From Acidilobaceae archaeon (GTDB lineage Archaea > Thermoproteota > Thermoprotei_A > Sulfolobales > Acidilobaceae): a stretch of 8,098 nucleotides of DNA. This document shows, one piece after another, positions 1-6,808 of the stretch (position 1 is its first letter; the number at the start of each line of letters is the position of its first letter). The position numbers were made by a program, and so were the translations under genes. The DNA lies in assembly GCA_027057815.1 (NCBI GenBank), contig JALURD010000242.1, positions 1 to 8,098 of the forward strand, read 5' to 3'. The notes under the pieces are model-generated. The model was given only the letters and a program-made list of their open reading frames with translations. It did no database searches and had not been told where the DNA came from.

Positions 1-815
1 ATGAAAACATGGCGAAAAGCCCCCAATACGAGAAGGCCGTAAGAGAGCTAAGGAATATGGGCGTCTTCGTGATGCCGCCATTCATATCTGAAGGCGTGGC
101 TAAGTACCCAGATCCCCTACTTGTTGCAAGGGTCGCGGCAGCCTACGCTGATAGAGGAGCCGACATTAAAGGTGCCAGGGTACTTGTCACCGCAGGGCCT
201 ACTAGAGAATGGATAGACGAGGTAAGGTTCATAACTAACCCTAGCAGCGGCATTATGGGTATAGAAATTGCTATTGAAGCCTACGCTAGAGGCGCAAGGG
301 TCACCTTAATCCATGGGCCTTTACGTGTCGATCCGCCATACTTTACCGATAGAGTTGAAGTGGAAACTACAGAAGAAATGGCAGATGCGATAGCTAAAGC
401 TACTGAGAATGAGGAGTACGATGCAGTAATAGCGGCAGCTGCTCCGGTAGACTTTAGGCCCTCCGAGAGGGTCGCAGGTAAGATTAAGAGTGGGCAAACA
501 ATTTCCCTGACGCTAGAGCCTACACCTAAAGTCTTGATGAATATAAGAAGAAGGCCTAAAGTGCTTGTAGCCTTTACAGCCGAAGCAACTCATGACATTG
601 ATGTTCTTGTTGAGTCTGCTAGGGAGAAGCTAAACAAATACGGGGCTTCCTTCGTCGTGGCAAACCCTGTAGGGCCTGCATTGGGTTTTGCGAGGCAGGA
701 ATCAAGGGTTATAATAGTAGATAGGGAAGGGTACATAGATGTAGGAGTTAAGGTAAAGGAAGAGATAGCGAAACTGATAATAAATAAAATCAGAGGAATC
801 CTAGTGGGAGGATAG
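1..815 (+). CDS. coaBC: Phosphopantothenoylcysteine decarboxylase / phosphopantothenate-cysteine ligase (CoaBC), 5' truncated by window edge
   Basis: This is the 3' part of the bifunctional CoA-biosynthesis enzyme. CoaB joins 4'-phosphopantothenate to cysteine using a nucleotide, and CoaC, a flavoprotein, decarboxylates the product to 4'-phosphopantetheine. The frame is open from the first base and reads H-E-N just before the ATG at 9, matching the MHxxM segment near the end of CoaC domains. The ATG at 9 is therefore internal and the true start lies upstream. Counting from that Met, the CoaB domain starts near residue 55. It shows a Rossmann-like TAGPTREWID (61-70), the TNPSSGIMG signature (76-84), AAAAPVDFRP (142-151), the basic KIK (158-160) expected in the ligase site, and AFTAEA (188-193). 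The usual SSGKMG lysine is isoleucine here. The gene is first in a cofactor operon, 14 nt before nadE. The family call is firm; the CoaC half is not visible. Confidence 0.93.
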   Translation, partial: ENMAKSPQYEKAVRELRNMGVFVMPPFISEGVAKYPDPLLVARVAAAYADRGADIKGARVLVTAGPTREWIDEVRFITNPSSGIMGIEIAIEAYARGARVTLIHGPLRVDPPYFTDRVEVETTEEMADAIAKATENEEYDAVIAAAAPVDFRPSERVAGKIKSGQTISLTLEPTPKVLMNIRRRPKVLVAFTAEATHDIDVLVESAREKLNKYGASFVVANPVGPALGFARQESRVIIVDREGYIDVGVKVKEEIAKLIINKIRGILVGG

Positions 816-829
816 GAGGCTGGAGGAAA

Positions 830-1675
830 ATGCAGATAACGCTCAATGATATAATAAACATTGATTATTCTAAGGTTGAAGATTACCTTACAGGCTTCCT
901 AGAATCCTATCTCAAGGAAACCGGTGCTAAGGGTTATGTAGTAGGGTTAAGCGGCGGTGTAGACTCCTCCACAGCTCTGGGTCTTGCAGTTAAGGCTGTC
1001 GGGCCCGAGAAAGTTGCAGCGCTCATTATGCCGGATACAACAGTAACCCCACCCGAAGACGTTGAAGACGCAAAAAGGGTTGCTGAAATCTTCGGTGTGA
1101 GGACTGTGACTGTTAAAATAGACCCCATAGTAGAGGTCTACAAATCAGCGCTTCCCTTCTTTGAGGGCACGGAACATGATAGAGTGCCGTTAGGCAACAC
1201 TAGGGCGCGAATTAGAATGACCATACTTTATTATTTTGCTAATAAGTATAATTACCTAGTACTCGGGACGGGGGACAGGAGCGAGATACTTATAGGGTAC
1301 TTCACAAAATACGGTGATGGGGCGGTAGATGTTCTACCATTGGCTGTTCTCTATAAGAGCCAGGTTAGAAGGCTTGCTGTGCATTTAGGGATACCTGAGA
1401 AAGTAGCGTTTAAGCCGAGCAGCCCCAGACTCTGGCCCGGTCATCTAGCTGAGGCAGAGCTTGGTGTATCCTATAATGATGTTGATTTAGTGCTTCACGC
1501 ATATTTTGACAGGAGGATTCCAGTAGAGGAAATACCAAGGCTCACCGGTGTGTCCGAAGATAAAGTCAAGGCCATCATGTCAAGGATCCGTGAGTCAAGG
1601 CATAAAAGAGAGCCTCCGAAGGCACCCTCCATAGAGCCTATATTAGAGTTAATGGGAGTGAGGCGTATTGGCTAG
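830..1675 (+). CDS. nadE: NH3-dependent NAD+ synthetase (NadE)
   Basis: This cytosolic enzyme makes NAD+ from deamido-NAD+, ATP and ammonia, the last step of NAD synthesis. The 281-aa product is only the synthetase domain, with no N-terminal glutaminase (nitrilase) domain, so free ammonia or an outside amidotransferase must supply nitrogen. Visible motifs are the PP-loop SGGVDSS (41-47), IMPD (66-69), GTGDRSE (146-152), GYFTKYGDGAVD (156-167) and the substrate loop KPSSPRLWPGHLAEAELG (195-212), all in the order usual for NadE. The ATG at 830 is preceded by two GGAGG sequences (815-819 and 822-826); the first has the better spacing and overlaps the coaBC stop codon. The 3' end overlaps the pantoate kinase gene by 8 nt, so the genes are probably translated together. 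Its place inside a CoA operon is of note. Confidence is high. Confidence 0.95.
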   Translation: MQITLNDIINIDYSKVEDYLTGFLESYLKETGAKGYVVGLSGGVDSSTALGLAVKAVGPEKVAALIMPDTTVTPPEDVEDAKRVAEIFGVRTVTVKIDPIVEVYKSALPFFEGTEHDRVPLGNTRARIRMTILYYFANKYNYLVLGTGDRSEILIGYFTKYGDGAVDVLPLAVLYKSQVRRLAVHLGIPEKVAFKPSSPRLWPGHLAEAELGVSYNDVDLVLHAYFDRRIPVEEIPRLTGVSEDKVKAIMSRIRESRHKREPPKAPSIEPILELMGVRRIG

Positions 1676-2522
1676 GAGGGCCTGTGCTAGAATACCGCAT
1701 CATATAACGGCATTCTTCATACCAAGAGTTGAAAGCACGCCGCTTAAGGCGGGCTCCACGGGTGCGGGGCTAGTAGTGGATCCTCCGGCCAAGGTTTGCG
1801 TGACTATGGATGGAAAGGAGGCTTCGGTCTTCGGCGAAACAGCGGTGCTCGCGGCCAAGTATGTCGGGGGTTCTGACCTTAAATATGAGGTATTCGAGCC
1901 ATTACCGCAAGCTAGAGGCTATGCAACTAGTGCAGCAGTAGCTCTAGGTATCGCCTTCTCTGCGGCGGTCTTCAAGGGGATACCGGTGAGTAAAGCTGTG
2001 GAAGCAGCCCATAGGGCTGAGGTGGAAGCTAGAACAGGCCTAGGCGACGTCGTAGCAATAGCTCAAGGCGGGTATGGCGTAGCGGTTAGACTACAAGCTG
2101 GAGGACCTGGAGAGGCAGTAGTCGACTACATACCACCGCCTAAGAGCCTGTTAATCCTGGCCTGCGACTTTGGCTCGATGACCACGGAGGAACTCTTGTC
2201 GGCTTACACAGAGAGAGTGAGGCGTGAGGCTGAGCGGAGCATGAAGCGCCTCATTAATGAGATGACTTTTGAAGCGTTCGTTGAAGAGGCACAGCGTTTC
2301 TCCGTCGAGTCGGGGCTTGCAAAGAGTCTAATGGGCGAAAAAGGTATTGAGGTCGTGAAAAACGTCCCAGGCTTGGTGGGATTCTACGTTAAGAAGAAGC
2401 TCTTAATAACTATTGTCGAGGAAGATCAAGTCTACGATGCATCACAGTATCTCAAGGATAACGGGCTTAACCCAAAACTGCTTGAGATATCCGGCGGAGG
2501 GCCTAGAGTTGGGTGGGTGTGA
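1668..2522 (+). CDS. Pantoate kinase (PoK, archaeal GHMP kinase)
   Basis: The product phosphorylates pantoate to 4-phosphopantoate with ATP, the first of two archaeal steps that replace bacterial PanC and CoaA. The protein (284 aa) has the GHMP-kinase layout. HHITAFF (11-17) opens the domain, GSTGAG (29-34) follows, and the nucleotide-binding segment is PQARGYATSAA (80-90). ARTGLGDVVA (121-130) is a segment I associate with archaeal pantoate kinases, and a glycine-rich SGGGPRVG lies at the extreme C-terminus. The start is TTG at 1668, because an in-frame TGA at 1659-1661 excludes anything further upstream. It overlaps nadE by 8 nt. The stop overlaps the next gene, phosphopantothenate synthetase, which uses this enzyme's product; this strongly supports pantoate kinase over other GHMP kinases such as mevalonate or homoserine kinase. 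Confidence 0.9.
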   Translation: MARRACARIPHHITAFFIPRVESTPLKAGSTGAGLVVDPPAKVCVTMDGKEASVFGETAVLAAKYVGGSDLKYEVFEPLPQARGYATSAAVALGIAFSAAVFKGIPVSKAVEAAHRAEVEARTGLGDVVAIAQGGYGVAVRLQAGGPGEAVVDYIPPPKSLLILACDFGSMTTEELLSAYTERVRREAERSMKRLINEMTFEAFVEEAQRFSVESGLAKSLMGEKGIEVVKNVPGLVGFYVKKKLLITIVEEDQVYDASQYLKDNGLNPKLLEISGGGPRVGWV

Positions 2523-3310
2523 AGGTGGCGGAGTTCGAGATACCGCGCAGTCACCCTAGGTATGTGTCCCTGAAATTACGCGAACGCCTCGTTAAAGGGT
2601 TTGAAGACGGCCTGGTAGTCCCTCAGGGCTTGATAGCCCACGGTAGAGGCGAGGCCTTCGACTACCTGCTCGGGGAAAAGACGCATGAATTCGCGTTGAA
2701 GGCTATAGAGGCCGCAGTAGCGGGACTCATATACTACAAGCCTCGCAGCATAATAAGCGTGAACGGCAACATGGCTGCGCTAGCACCCGATCTTCTAGTC
2801 CAGCTATCTGAAGCCCTAGAGATTCCATTAGAAGTCAACTTATTCTATAGAACTGAGGAGCGTGTCAGAAGGATCGAGGAGCACTTGAGGGCTTATGGGG
2901 CAAAGAGAGTATTAGGATCTCAGTGTAGACGTGCAAGGCTTCCAGGCTTGGAGAGCCCGAGAGGCATCGTATGCGTAGATGGAATCTACTCTGCCAACTT
3001 CGTGTTGGTTGGGATCGAGGACGGTGACAGGACGGAGGCTCTTAGAAAAGCTGGTAAGGTAGTGGCGGCGGTAGACCTCAACCCATTTTCGAGGACGGCT
3101 CAGATGGCCGACATAACTATTGTTGACGAACTCACTAGGGCCCTCAAGGAGGCACTGAAAATGGCTGAGAGACTCTTAAACACGCCCCGTAGTGAGTTGA
3201 AGGAAATCCTAGAATCGTATGATAATAGAAAAGTGTTGGCGTCAGCCTTCAAAGCCATCCTTGACCGGCTCACGGACGCTGCGAATAGGGGCGTCGTAAT
3301 AGAGCCTTAG
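2513..3310 (+). CDS. Phosphopantothenate synthetase (4-phosphopantoate-beta-alanine ligase, PPS)
   Basis: This archaea-specific ligase condenses 4-phosphopantoate with beta-alanine, using ATP, to give 4'-phosphopantothenate, the substrate of CoaB encoded by the first gene of the operon. At 265 aa it has the normal size for the family. Recognised segments are SHPRY (13-17), HGRGEAFDYLLGE (43-55), SVNGN (82-86), LEVNLFYRT (106-114), IEDGDRTEAL (168-177) and DLNPFSRTA (188-196). The start is GTG. The codon at 2513 lies 12 nt after a GGAGG at 2496-2500; GTG at 2519, which overlaps the upstream stop as GTGA, and GTG at 2525 are also possible, so the first few residues are uncertain. The 3' end overlaps the convergent gene on the other strand by 69 nt. 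A perfect hairpin begins at its TAG stop. Confidence 0.92.
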   Translation: MGVKVAEFEIPRSHPRYVSLKLRERLVKGFEDGLVVPQGLIAHGRGEAFDYLLGEKTHEFALKAIEAAVAGLIYYKPRSIISVNGNMAALAPDLLVQLSEALEIPLEVNLFYRTEERVRRIEEHLRAYGAKRVLGSQCRRARLPGLESPRGIVCVDGIYSANFVLVGIEDGDRTEALRKAGKVVAAVDLNPFSRTAQMADITIVDELTRALKEALKMAERLLNTPRSELKEILESYDNRKVLASAFKAILDRLTDAANRGVVIEP

Positions 3311-3976
3311 CCCCCTTGGGGCTATTCTAGCCTCGGCTTCTGTAAGGATTCTCTCAGCTAACTCTATCTCGGCTGAAAGCTCGTCAGGGTACTCGGCTCT
3401 GGCTCTTTCAAGAAATTCAACGAGGAGTGGGAGGTCTTCGAAGACTATTCGTCTCAGTGCTTGCGCTTCCCGTGTGCCGAGCCGAGGCCTAGCTGGGATC
3501 CTCCTCAGCTCCTCCAGAATTCTCTCGGGTTGCAGGGAATAGAATTGAATTCTAAGAAGCCTTAATCTTGGGTCCTCCGAATGAGCAGGCTCTCTACCCT
3601 CGTACTCGGCTAAGGCCTCCTCGACGGCCTTTGGATCGACTATCCTCCACCAGTGCTGGCTTCCCGACTTATATGTGGTCTCTATGAGCCCGTAGTCCTT
3701 CTCGAGTCTTGCAAGGAGTAAGGAGGGGTTGTAGTCAACGCCCAGCTCTTTGAGGCGCCTCTTCACGCTTTTGAAGTCGAAATCTCCAAGCCTCACCCGG
3801 GCCTCTAGCCTTGAGTTTAGTGCGGCGTCTCGTATAGCGCGGAGCACTAGGTAGCCTCTTTCGCCGTATGTCGCCAGGAACTCTCTCGCGGACCTTGCTA
3901 GTCCCGTGGTCACCGGAGTCACACCCGGGCCCGGGTGAGGCCCGCCTTCCCCGGTGATCGCGTTTCGGACGTGCAT
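3242..3976 (-). CDS. Unrecognised protein with winged-helix-like N-terminal region, possible regulator
   Basis: I do not recognise a named family. The 244-aa reading frame has a region (about residues 26-116) resembling an archaeal winged-helix domain. It has helices around ARSAREFLATYGERGYLVLRA, a helix-turn-helix-like FDFKSVKRRLKELGV (66-80), a long helix ARLEKDYGLIETTY, and a wing-like SGSQHWWRIVDP (104-115). The rest (135-217) is charged and helical with Leu/Arg/Glu heptad-like spacing, perhaps a dimerisation part. There are no membrane segments or catalytic motifs. The ATG at 3976 gives a Gly/Pro-rich first 25 residues that look non-coding; GTG at 3922 or 3913 are good alternatives, the latter preceded by a GGTG-type ribosome site. 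The 3' end overlaps phosphopantothenate synthetase by 69 nt, and a T-rich stretch on this strand (3221-3232) lies downstream. The gene is divergent from an ABC exporter, fitting a local regulator, but that is inference. Confidence 0.7.
   Translation of the reverse strand: MHVRNAITGEGGPHPGPGVTPVTTGLARSAREFLATYGERGYLVLRAIRDAALNSRLEARVRLGDFDFKSVKRRLKELGVDYNPSLLLARLEKDYGLIETTYKSGSQHWWRIVDPKAVEEALAEYEGREPAHSEDPRLRLLRIQFYSLQPERILEELRRIPARPRLGTREAQALRRIVFEDLPLLVEFLERARAEYPDELSAEIELAERILTEAEARIAPRGLRLYYDAPIRSVREPVKDGFEG
3308..3324 (+). terminator. Hairpin at the stop codon of the cofactor operon, possible terminator
   Basis: TAGCCCC (3308-3314) and GGGGCTA (3318-3324) form a perfect 7-bp stem with a 3-nt loop, and the stem starts at the TAG stop of phosphopantothenate synthetase. 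A short T-containing stretch (TTCT) follows, not a real T-run, so it is at best a weak intrinsic terminator. The hairpin lies inside the coding region of the convergent gene, where it could also slow opposing transcription. The pairing is seen directly; the role is inferred. Confidence 0.4.
3922..3937. repeat. Perfect 16-bp palindrome, candidate operator
   Basis: The sequence CACCCGGGCCCGGGTG equals its own reverse complement over 16 bp. A second inverted repeat, TCACCGG (3910-3916) with CCGGTGA (3951-3957), surrounds it. If the - strand gene starts at GTG 3922 or 3913, this palindrome lies in or next to its 5' leader, where an autoregulatory dimer could bind. If the gene starts at 3976, it falls in the first codons. 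GC-rich DNA makes such palindromes more likely by chance, but nested repeats here are suggestive. Confidence 0.45.
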
Positions 3977-4041
3977 AGTTAAGCGGACCCCTGGCTTCCA
4001 GTGAGCCGGGGGTTCGGTTGGACAATACTATTGTCGCAGCA
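3977..4041. promoter_or_regulatory. Divergent regulatory region with two inverted repeats
   Basis: This is the region between the winged-helix-like gene and the ABC exporter. It holds a bulged hairpin, CCCC-T-GGCT (3988-3996) with AGCCGGGG (4004-4011), and a perfect interrupted repeat GACAAT-ACT-ATTGTC (4021-4035). The second overlaps the first codons if the ATPase starts at TTG 4018, or sits in the leader if it starts at ATG 4042. An AT-rich TAGTTAAG (3976-3983) is the only TATA-like candidate and could serve either direction. Its reverse strand reads CTTAACTA, which would start transcription about 25 bp further, near 3950. Promoter assignment is weak; the repeats are seen directly. Confidence 0.4.
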
Positions 4042-4767
4042 ATGGAGGGCGTGGTGAAGCGGATAGGGGGCAAGCTAGTACTCAGGGGCGTCTCTCTCGA
4101 GGTTCGAAGCGGCGAAGTCCACGTGCTCGCTGGCCCGAATGGTGCCGGTAAGACCACAACCATAAGGGTGCTACTAGGCCTCCTTAGGCCCGATGGTGGG
4201 AAGGTAACCGTTCTAGGAGCATCGCCTTGGGAGAACTCGTGGAGCAGGGTTTCCAGGATGATTGGATACTTGCCTGAGGACGCTGAGGTCTACGAGAGAC
4301 TCACCGGCTGGGAGAACCTCCTATTCTACGCCAAGCTTTACGCGGGATCCCCCGCTCAAGCCGTGGAGATGGCCAGGAGAGGGGCTGAGCTCTCGGGGCT
4401 ACCCGGGGAAGTATTGGAGAGAAGGGCTGGAGAATATAGTAAGGGGATGAAGAGGAGGCTCCTCCTCGCCAGAGCACTCATGCACAGGCCCAAGTTAGCA
4501 GTACTCGACGAGCCCACTGCGGGACTCGACGTCTTCTCGGCCGTAAGGATTAGGGAGGCCATAAAGTCGATGGCTTCTAAAGGCACGGCCTTCCTGGTGA
4601 CGACGCATAACTTGCTAGAGGCTTCCCTGATAGCCGACAGGGTCACTTTCATAGTCGGCGGGAGGACCGTCTTCACGGGCGCTCCACGCGAGGCTGTTGA
4701 GAAGTATGGCGCGGCCAACTTGGAGGAAGCGTTCATAAAGGCGGTGAGGGGAGTTGTCGAAGGCTAG
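4018..4767 (+). CDS. ABC transporter ATP-binding protein (ABC-2/NatA-like exporter)
   Basis: This is the cytoplasmic ATPase that drives the membrane permease encoded next. In the 249-aa frame the motifs are all present: Walker A GPNGAGKTT (39-47), a Q-loop region IGYLPEDAEVYERLTGWENL (92-111) with Pro-Glu instead of Gln as in many ABC-2 exporter ATPases, signature YSKGMKRRL (140-148), Walker B LAVLDEPTAGLD (160-171) and H-loop THN (196-198). It resembles the NatA/CcmA/DrrA group that exports ions, drugs or lipids; the substrate cannot be told from sequence. The start is either TTG 4018, with GGGGG at 4008-4012 as a weak ribosome site, or ATG 4042, which gives the usual short N-terminus for the family. 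The 3' end overlaps the permease gene by 14 nt, so the two are co-translated. Confidence 0.93.
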   Translation: MDNTIVAAMEGVVKRIGGKLVLRGVSLEVRSGEVHVLAGPNGAGKTTTIRVLLGLLRPDGGKVTVLGASPWENSWSRVSRMIGYLPEDAEVYERLTGWENLLFYAKLYAGSPAQAVEMARRGAELSGLPGEVLERRAGEYSKGMKRRLLLARALMHRPKLAVLDEPTAGLDVFSAVRIREAIKSMASKGTAFLVTTHNLLEASLIADRVTFIVGGRTVFTGAPREAVEKYGAANLEEAFIKAVRGVVEG

Positions 4768-5971
4768 GGTCATACTATGGAAGGAAGTGCTAGACCTCTC
4801 AAGGGACAGGAGGACTCTAGCGTCAACGGTACTCCTTCCCCTTCTAGGGCTTCCTTTACTGGCAGCGCTGACAGGAGTGCTCACGGGTTTTAGCGTGGTG
4901 AAGATCGGAATATTCTACGAGGAGGATCAGGTGGGGGATCTGGCTGAGTGGTTCGCCGGGCAGCTCAGGGATCTCCTAGGCAGGAGTGGGATCCCAGCTA
5001 ATGTTAGCGTGGCTAAGGGCGTGCCGGAAAGCTTGGCAGGCTATGATGTAGTGGTCGTGTTCCCGGAGGGATTTGCAGAGAACTACACTAGCATTGACAG
5101 AGTTGCATGGGTTAGGATTAGCGTGCTCGTCGGCAGTCCTGCAGCCGACGCGGCTAAGAGGGCTGCCGAGTCAGTGGTTAGCTACATTTCAACCTGGCTC
5201 GCTGGAGAGAGGATCAAAACCCTGGCAGGAATGGCGGGGGTTAAAGTCGACTCTGCCGCGGTATTGAATCCAGTTAGGGTTTACTTGGGATACCACAGAG
5301 TGACTGGGGCTCCCGCACCCCCGGAAGCCGCCGAGGTCGCCGAGACCGCTAGGCTCCTCGAGTTCGCCCTGTTCTTCGCGGCTAACCCGGCAATAATCTA
5401 CGTGAGCGACGCTATAGTGGGGGAGAGGGAGAGGAAGACGATCGAGTCACTCCTTGTAGCAGCCGGATCTAGGAGGCCGCTTCTGACCGGTAAAATAGTA
5501 GCTTCAGTGCTCCTGGGCCTCATAGCAGCGGCTGCTGACACTGTGGGGGTACTAGTCTACTTCAAAATGTTGCAGGTAGTCGGAGTTAAACTCAGCCCAA
5601 GCCTGATAGCGGTCCACGCAGGCGTCACGGCGCTCCTAGTAGTCATGACAGCGTCCCTAGTTGCCCCGATAGCGGCCAGGAGCGGGAGTGTGCGCGCCGC
5701 CCAGGCCTCGTCGTTCCTCTTACTCATGGTAGCCCTGGCAGTGTACTTCGCGGCATTCACGGTCGACTTCTTGAAGCTCGAGCGGTGGGTGAGACTCATT
5801 CTCTATGCGGTCCCCTTCACGCACCCGGCAATGGTGATACACAATTACGTGCTTGGCAACTACTACGCGGCGGGCCTTCACGCTTTGGCGGCTGCGGCGT
5901 TCACGGCTGCATCAATAATGATAGCGGCGAGGACGTTCGACTCGGAGAAGCTAATACTCATCAGGAGGTGA
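4754..5971 (+). CDS. ABC-2 type transporter permease (NatB-like)
   Basis: The 405-aa membrane subunit pairs with the ATPase encoded just upstream. The layout is that of NatB-like ABC-2 permeases. A cytosolic N-terminus with KEVLDLSRDRRTL precedes TM1 (about 22-45). A large external domain (46-200) follows, and then a membrane core of about six helices near 199-219, 246-270, 282-306, 317-338, 346-366 and 369-392. Between the second and third helices lies the cytosolic coupling segment GERERKTIESLLVAAGSRRP (223-242), very typical of this family and likely to contact the ATPase. The start is TTG at 4754 with a strong purine-rich site (GTGAGGGGAG) right before it, inside the end of the ATPase gene. 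The exported substrate (ion, lipid, peptide or drug) is unknown. The gene is followed by hairpins facing a convergent gene. Confidence 0.9.
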   Translation: MSKARVILWKEVLDLSRDRRTLASTVLLPLLGLPLLAALTGVLTGFSVVKIGIFYEEDQVGDLAEWFAGQLRDLLGRSGIPANVSVAKGVPESLAGYDVVVVFPEGFAENYTSIDRVAWVRISVLVGSPAADAAKRAAESVVSYISTWLAGERIKTLAGMAGVKVDSAAVLNPVRVYLGYHRVTGAPAPPEAAEVAETARLLEFALFFAANPAIIYVSDAIVGERERKTIESLLVAAGSRRPLLTGKIVASVLLGLIAAAADTVGVLVYFKMLQVVGVKLSPSLIAVHAGVTALLVVMTASLVAPIAARSGSVRAAQASSFLLLMVALAVYFAAFTVDFLKLERWVRLILYAVPFTHPAMVIHNYVLGNYYAAGLHALAAAAFTAASIMIAARTFDSEKLILIRR

Positions 5972-6040
5972 ACCGGAAGGGCTCAGCCGGTTGACCTCAC
6001 CGCATCCCCCGAAGGAGGGGGTCCCTAGGGGTCGGTGACC
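5970..6040. terminator. Hairpin cluster between convergent genes, possible terminator region
   Basis: Three stem-loops lie in the gap between the permease gene and the convergent DedA-like gene. They are AACCGG/CCGGTT (5971-5976 with 5987-5992), CCCCC/GGGGG (6006-6010 with 6017-6021, 6-nt loop), and GGTC/GACC (6030-6033 with 6037-6040). The palindrome CCCTAGGG (6023-6030) competes with the last two. The first begins within the permease stop codon. A T-rich stretch (CTTATTTTTG, about 6086-6095) further on, inside the DedA-like gene, could end + strand transcripts. The pairing is seen; the terminator role is inferred. Confidence 0.4.
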
Positions 6041-6073
6041 GCTATCCTCCTCACTGCCCAAGTCTTCTACCTT

Positions 6074-6808
6074 CTAGCTGCGGCTCTTATTTTTGAAGCT
6101 GAAGGCTTCAGCTAGCGCCTCGAAGCCTCGTGATATGAGTCCGGCTATCTCTTCGAGTAGAACTCGAAATGCAGCCCTGCCGCCGTGTTTCGTGTATGTC
6201 GTTATGACTTTGGGCCAGTCAACCTTGTATATGAGCGCCATGAAGAATATCATCGATACTATGAAGACTACAACCCCCTCAATAATAGCTACTGTGCTCG
6301 TGGAGGGCCCGGCTAGTATGGTGTCAATGTATGTCCTGGCGGCGTTGGCTAGGGCCACCACTATCAGAGTCATCACGGCCTTGCCCGTGACGACTGCCAA
6401 TACGAAGGATGCGAGCCTGTAGCCGGCGGCCCCAAGTGGGAGGTAGAGCGCGTCGTCGGGAAGCGGGAGAGCTGCGAAGAGGAATACGATTATGAAGAGG
6501 CTCTTGCCTGCATGCTCGACTAGATATTTGGCTCTGCGCGCACCCTCTCCCCCAGCCAGCCTGCCTCCTAGGGTCTTTGCCGCTAGGAATAGAGTAACCT
6601 TACCCAAGCCGGCGCCGACGCCTCCCGCCACGACTAGTAGGGCCTCGTAGTAGGGGTCGTTTACAGCTATGGCTATTGAGGCTATGACTATTAAGTATAT
6701 GGCTGGGAAGCCTGGTATAAGGTTGATGATGTATGACATAAGGACTATGCCTGGGACTCCGTACGCCTTCAGCGCCAGTATGGCCTCGTCGATTCCTGTT
6801 GGATCCAA
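6074..6808 (-). CDS. DedA/VTT-domain membrane protein (SNARE-associated family)
   Basis: The 244-aa integral membrane protein belongs to the VTT/DedA superfamily, whose members act in membrane homeostasis, lipid flipping or ion-coupled transport; the precise role in archaea is unknown. The family pattern is two re-entrant-like segments carrying prolines. The first is SYIINLIPGFPAIYLIV (25-41). The second is FAALPLPDDALYLPLGAAGY (111-130), close to the LPxPDDxLYxPLGxxxY pattern I know from archaeal VTT proteins. Membrane helices lie near 19-49, 54-80, 102-126, 131-156 and 170-194. A Lys/Arg/Glu-rich amphipathic tail (208-244) faces the cytosol. The start is TTG at 6808, the first possible start after an in-frame TAG at 6890-6892; the ribosome site upstream is weak. 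The gene is divergent from a methyltransferase and convergent with the exporter, so it is probably a single-gene unit. Confidence 0.85.
   Translation of the reverse strand: MDPTGIDEAILALKAYGVPGIVLMSYIINLIPGFPAIYLIVIASIAIAVNDPYYEALLVVAGGVGAGLGKVTLFLAAKTLGGRLAGGEGARRAKYLVEHAGKSLFIIVFLFAALPLPDDALYLPLGAAGYRLASFVLAVVTGKAVMTLIVVALANAARTYIDTILAGPSTSTVAIIEGVVVFIVSMIFFMALIYKVDWPKVITTYTKHGGRAAFRVLLEEIAGLISRGFEALAEAFSFKNKSRS

Noticed and set aside
3735..4163. Protein gene on the - strand in another frame (142 aa)
   Set aside because: It is antisense to the ATPase Walker A region and out of frame with the winged-helix-like gene; its composition is typical of a shadow frame.
4288..4320. Missing Q-loop glutamine as a defect in the ABC ATPase
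   Set aside because: A Pro-Glu replacement at this place is common in ABC-2 type exporter ATPases, and all other motifs are intact, so it is not a sign of inactivation.
4356..4884. Antisense proteins opposite the ATPase and permease genes
   Set aside because: These are shadow frames of strongly supported genes, with no motifs and Ser/Ala-rich composition.
6093..6422. Protein gene on the + strand (109 aa) opposite the DedA-like gene
   Set aside because: The - strand frame has clear membrane helices and the VTT pattern; the + strand frame is its antisense shadow.
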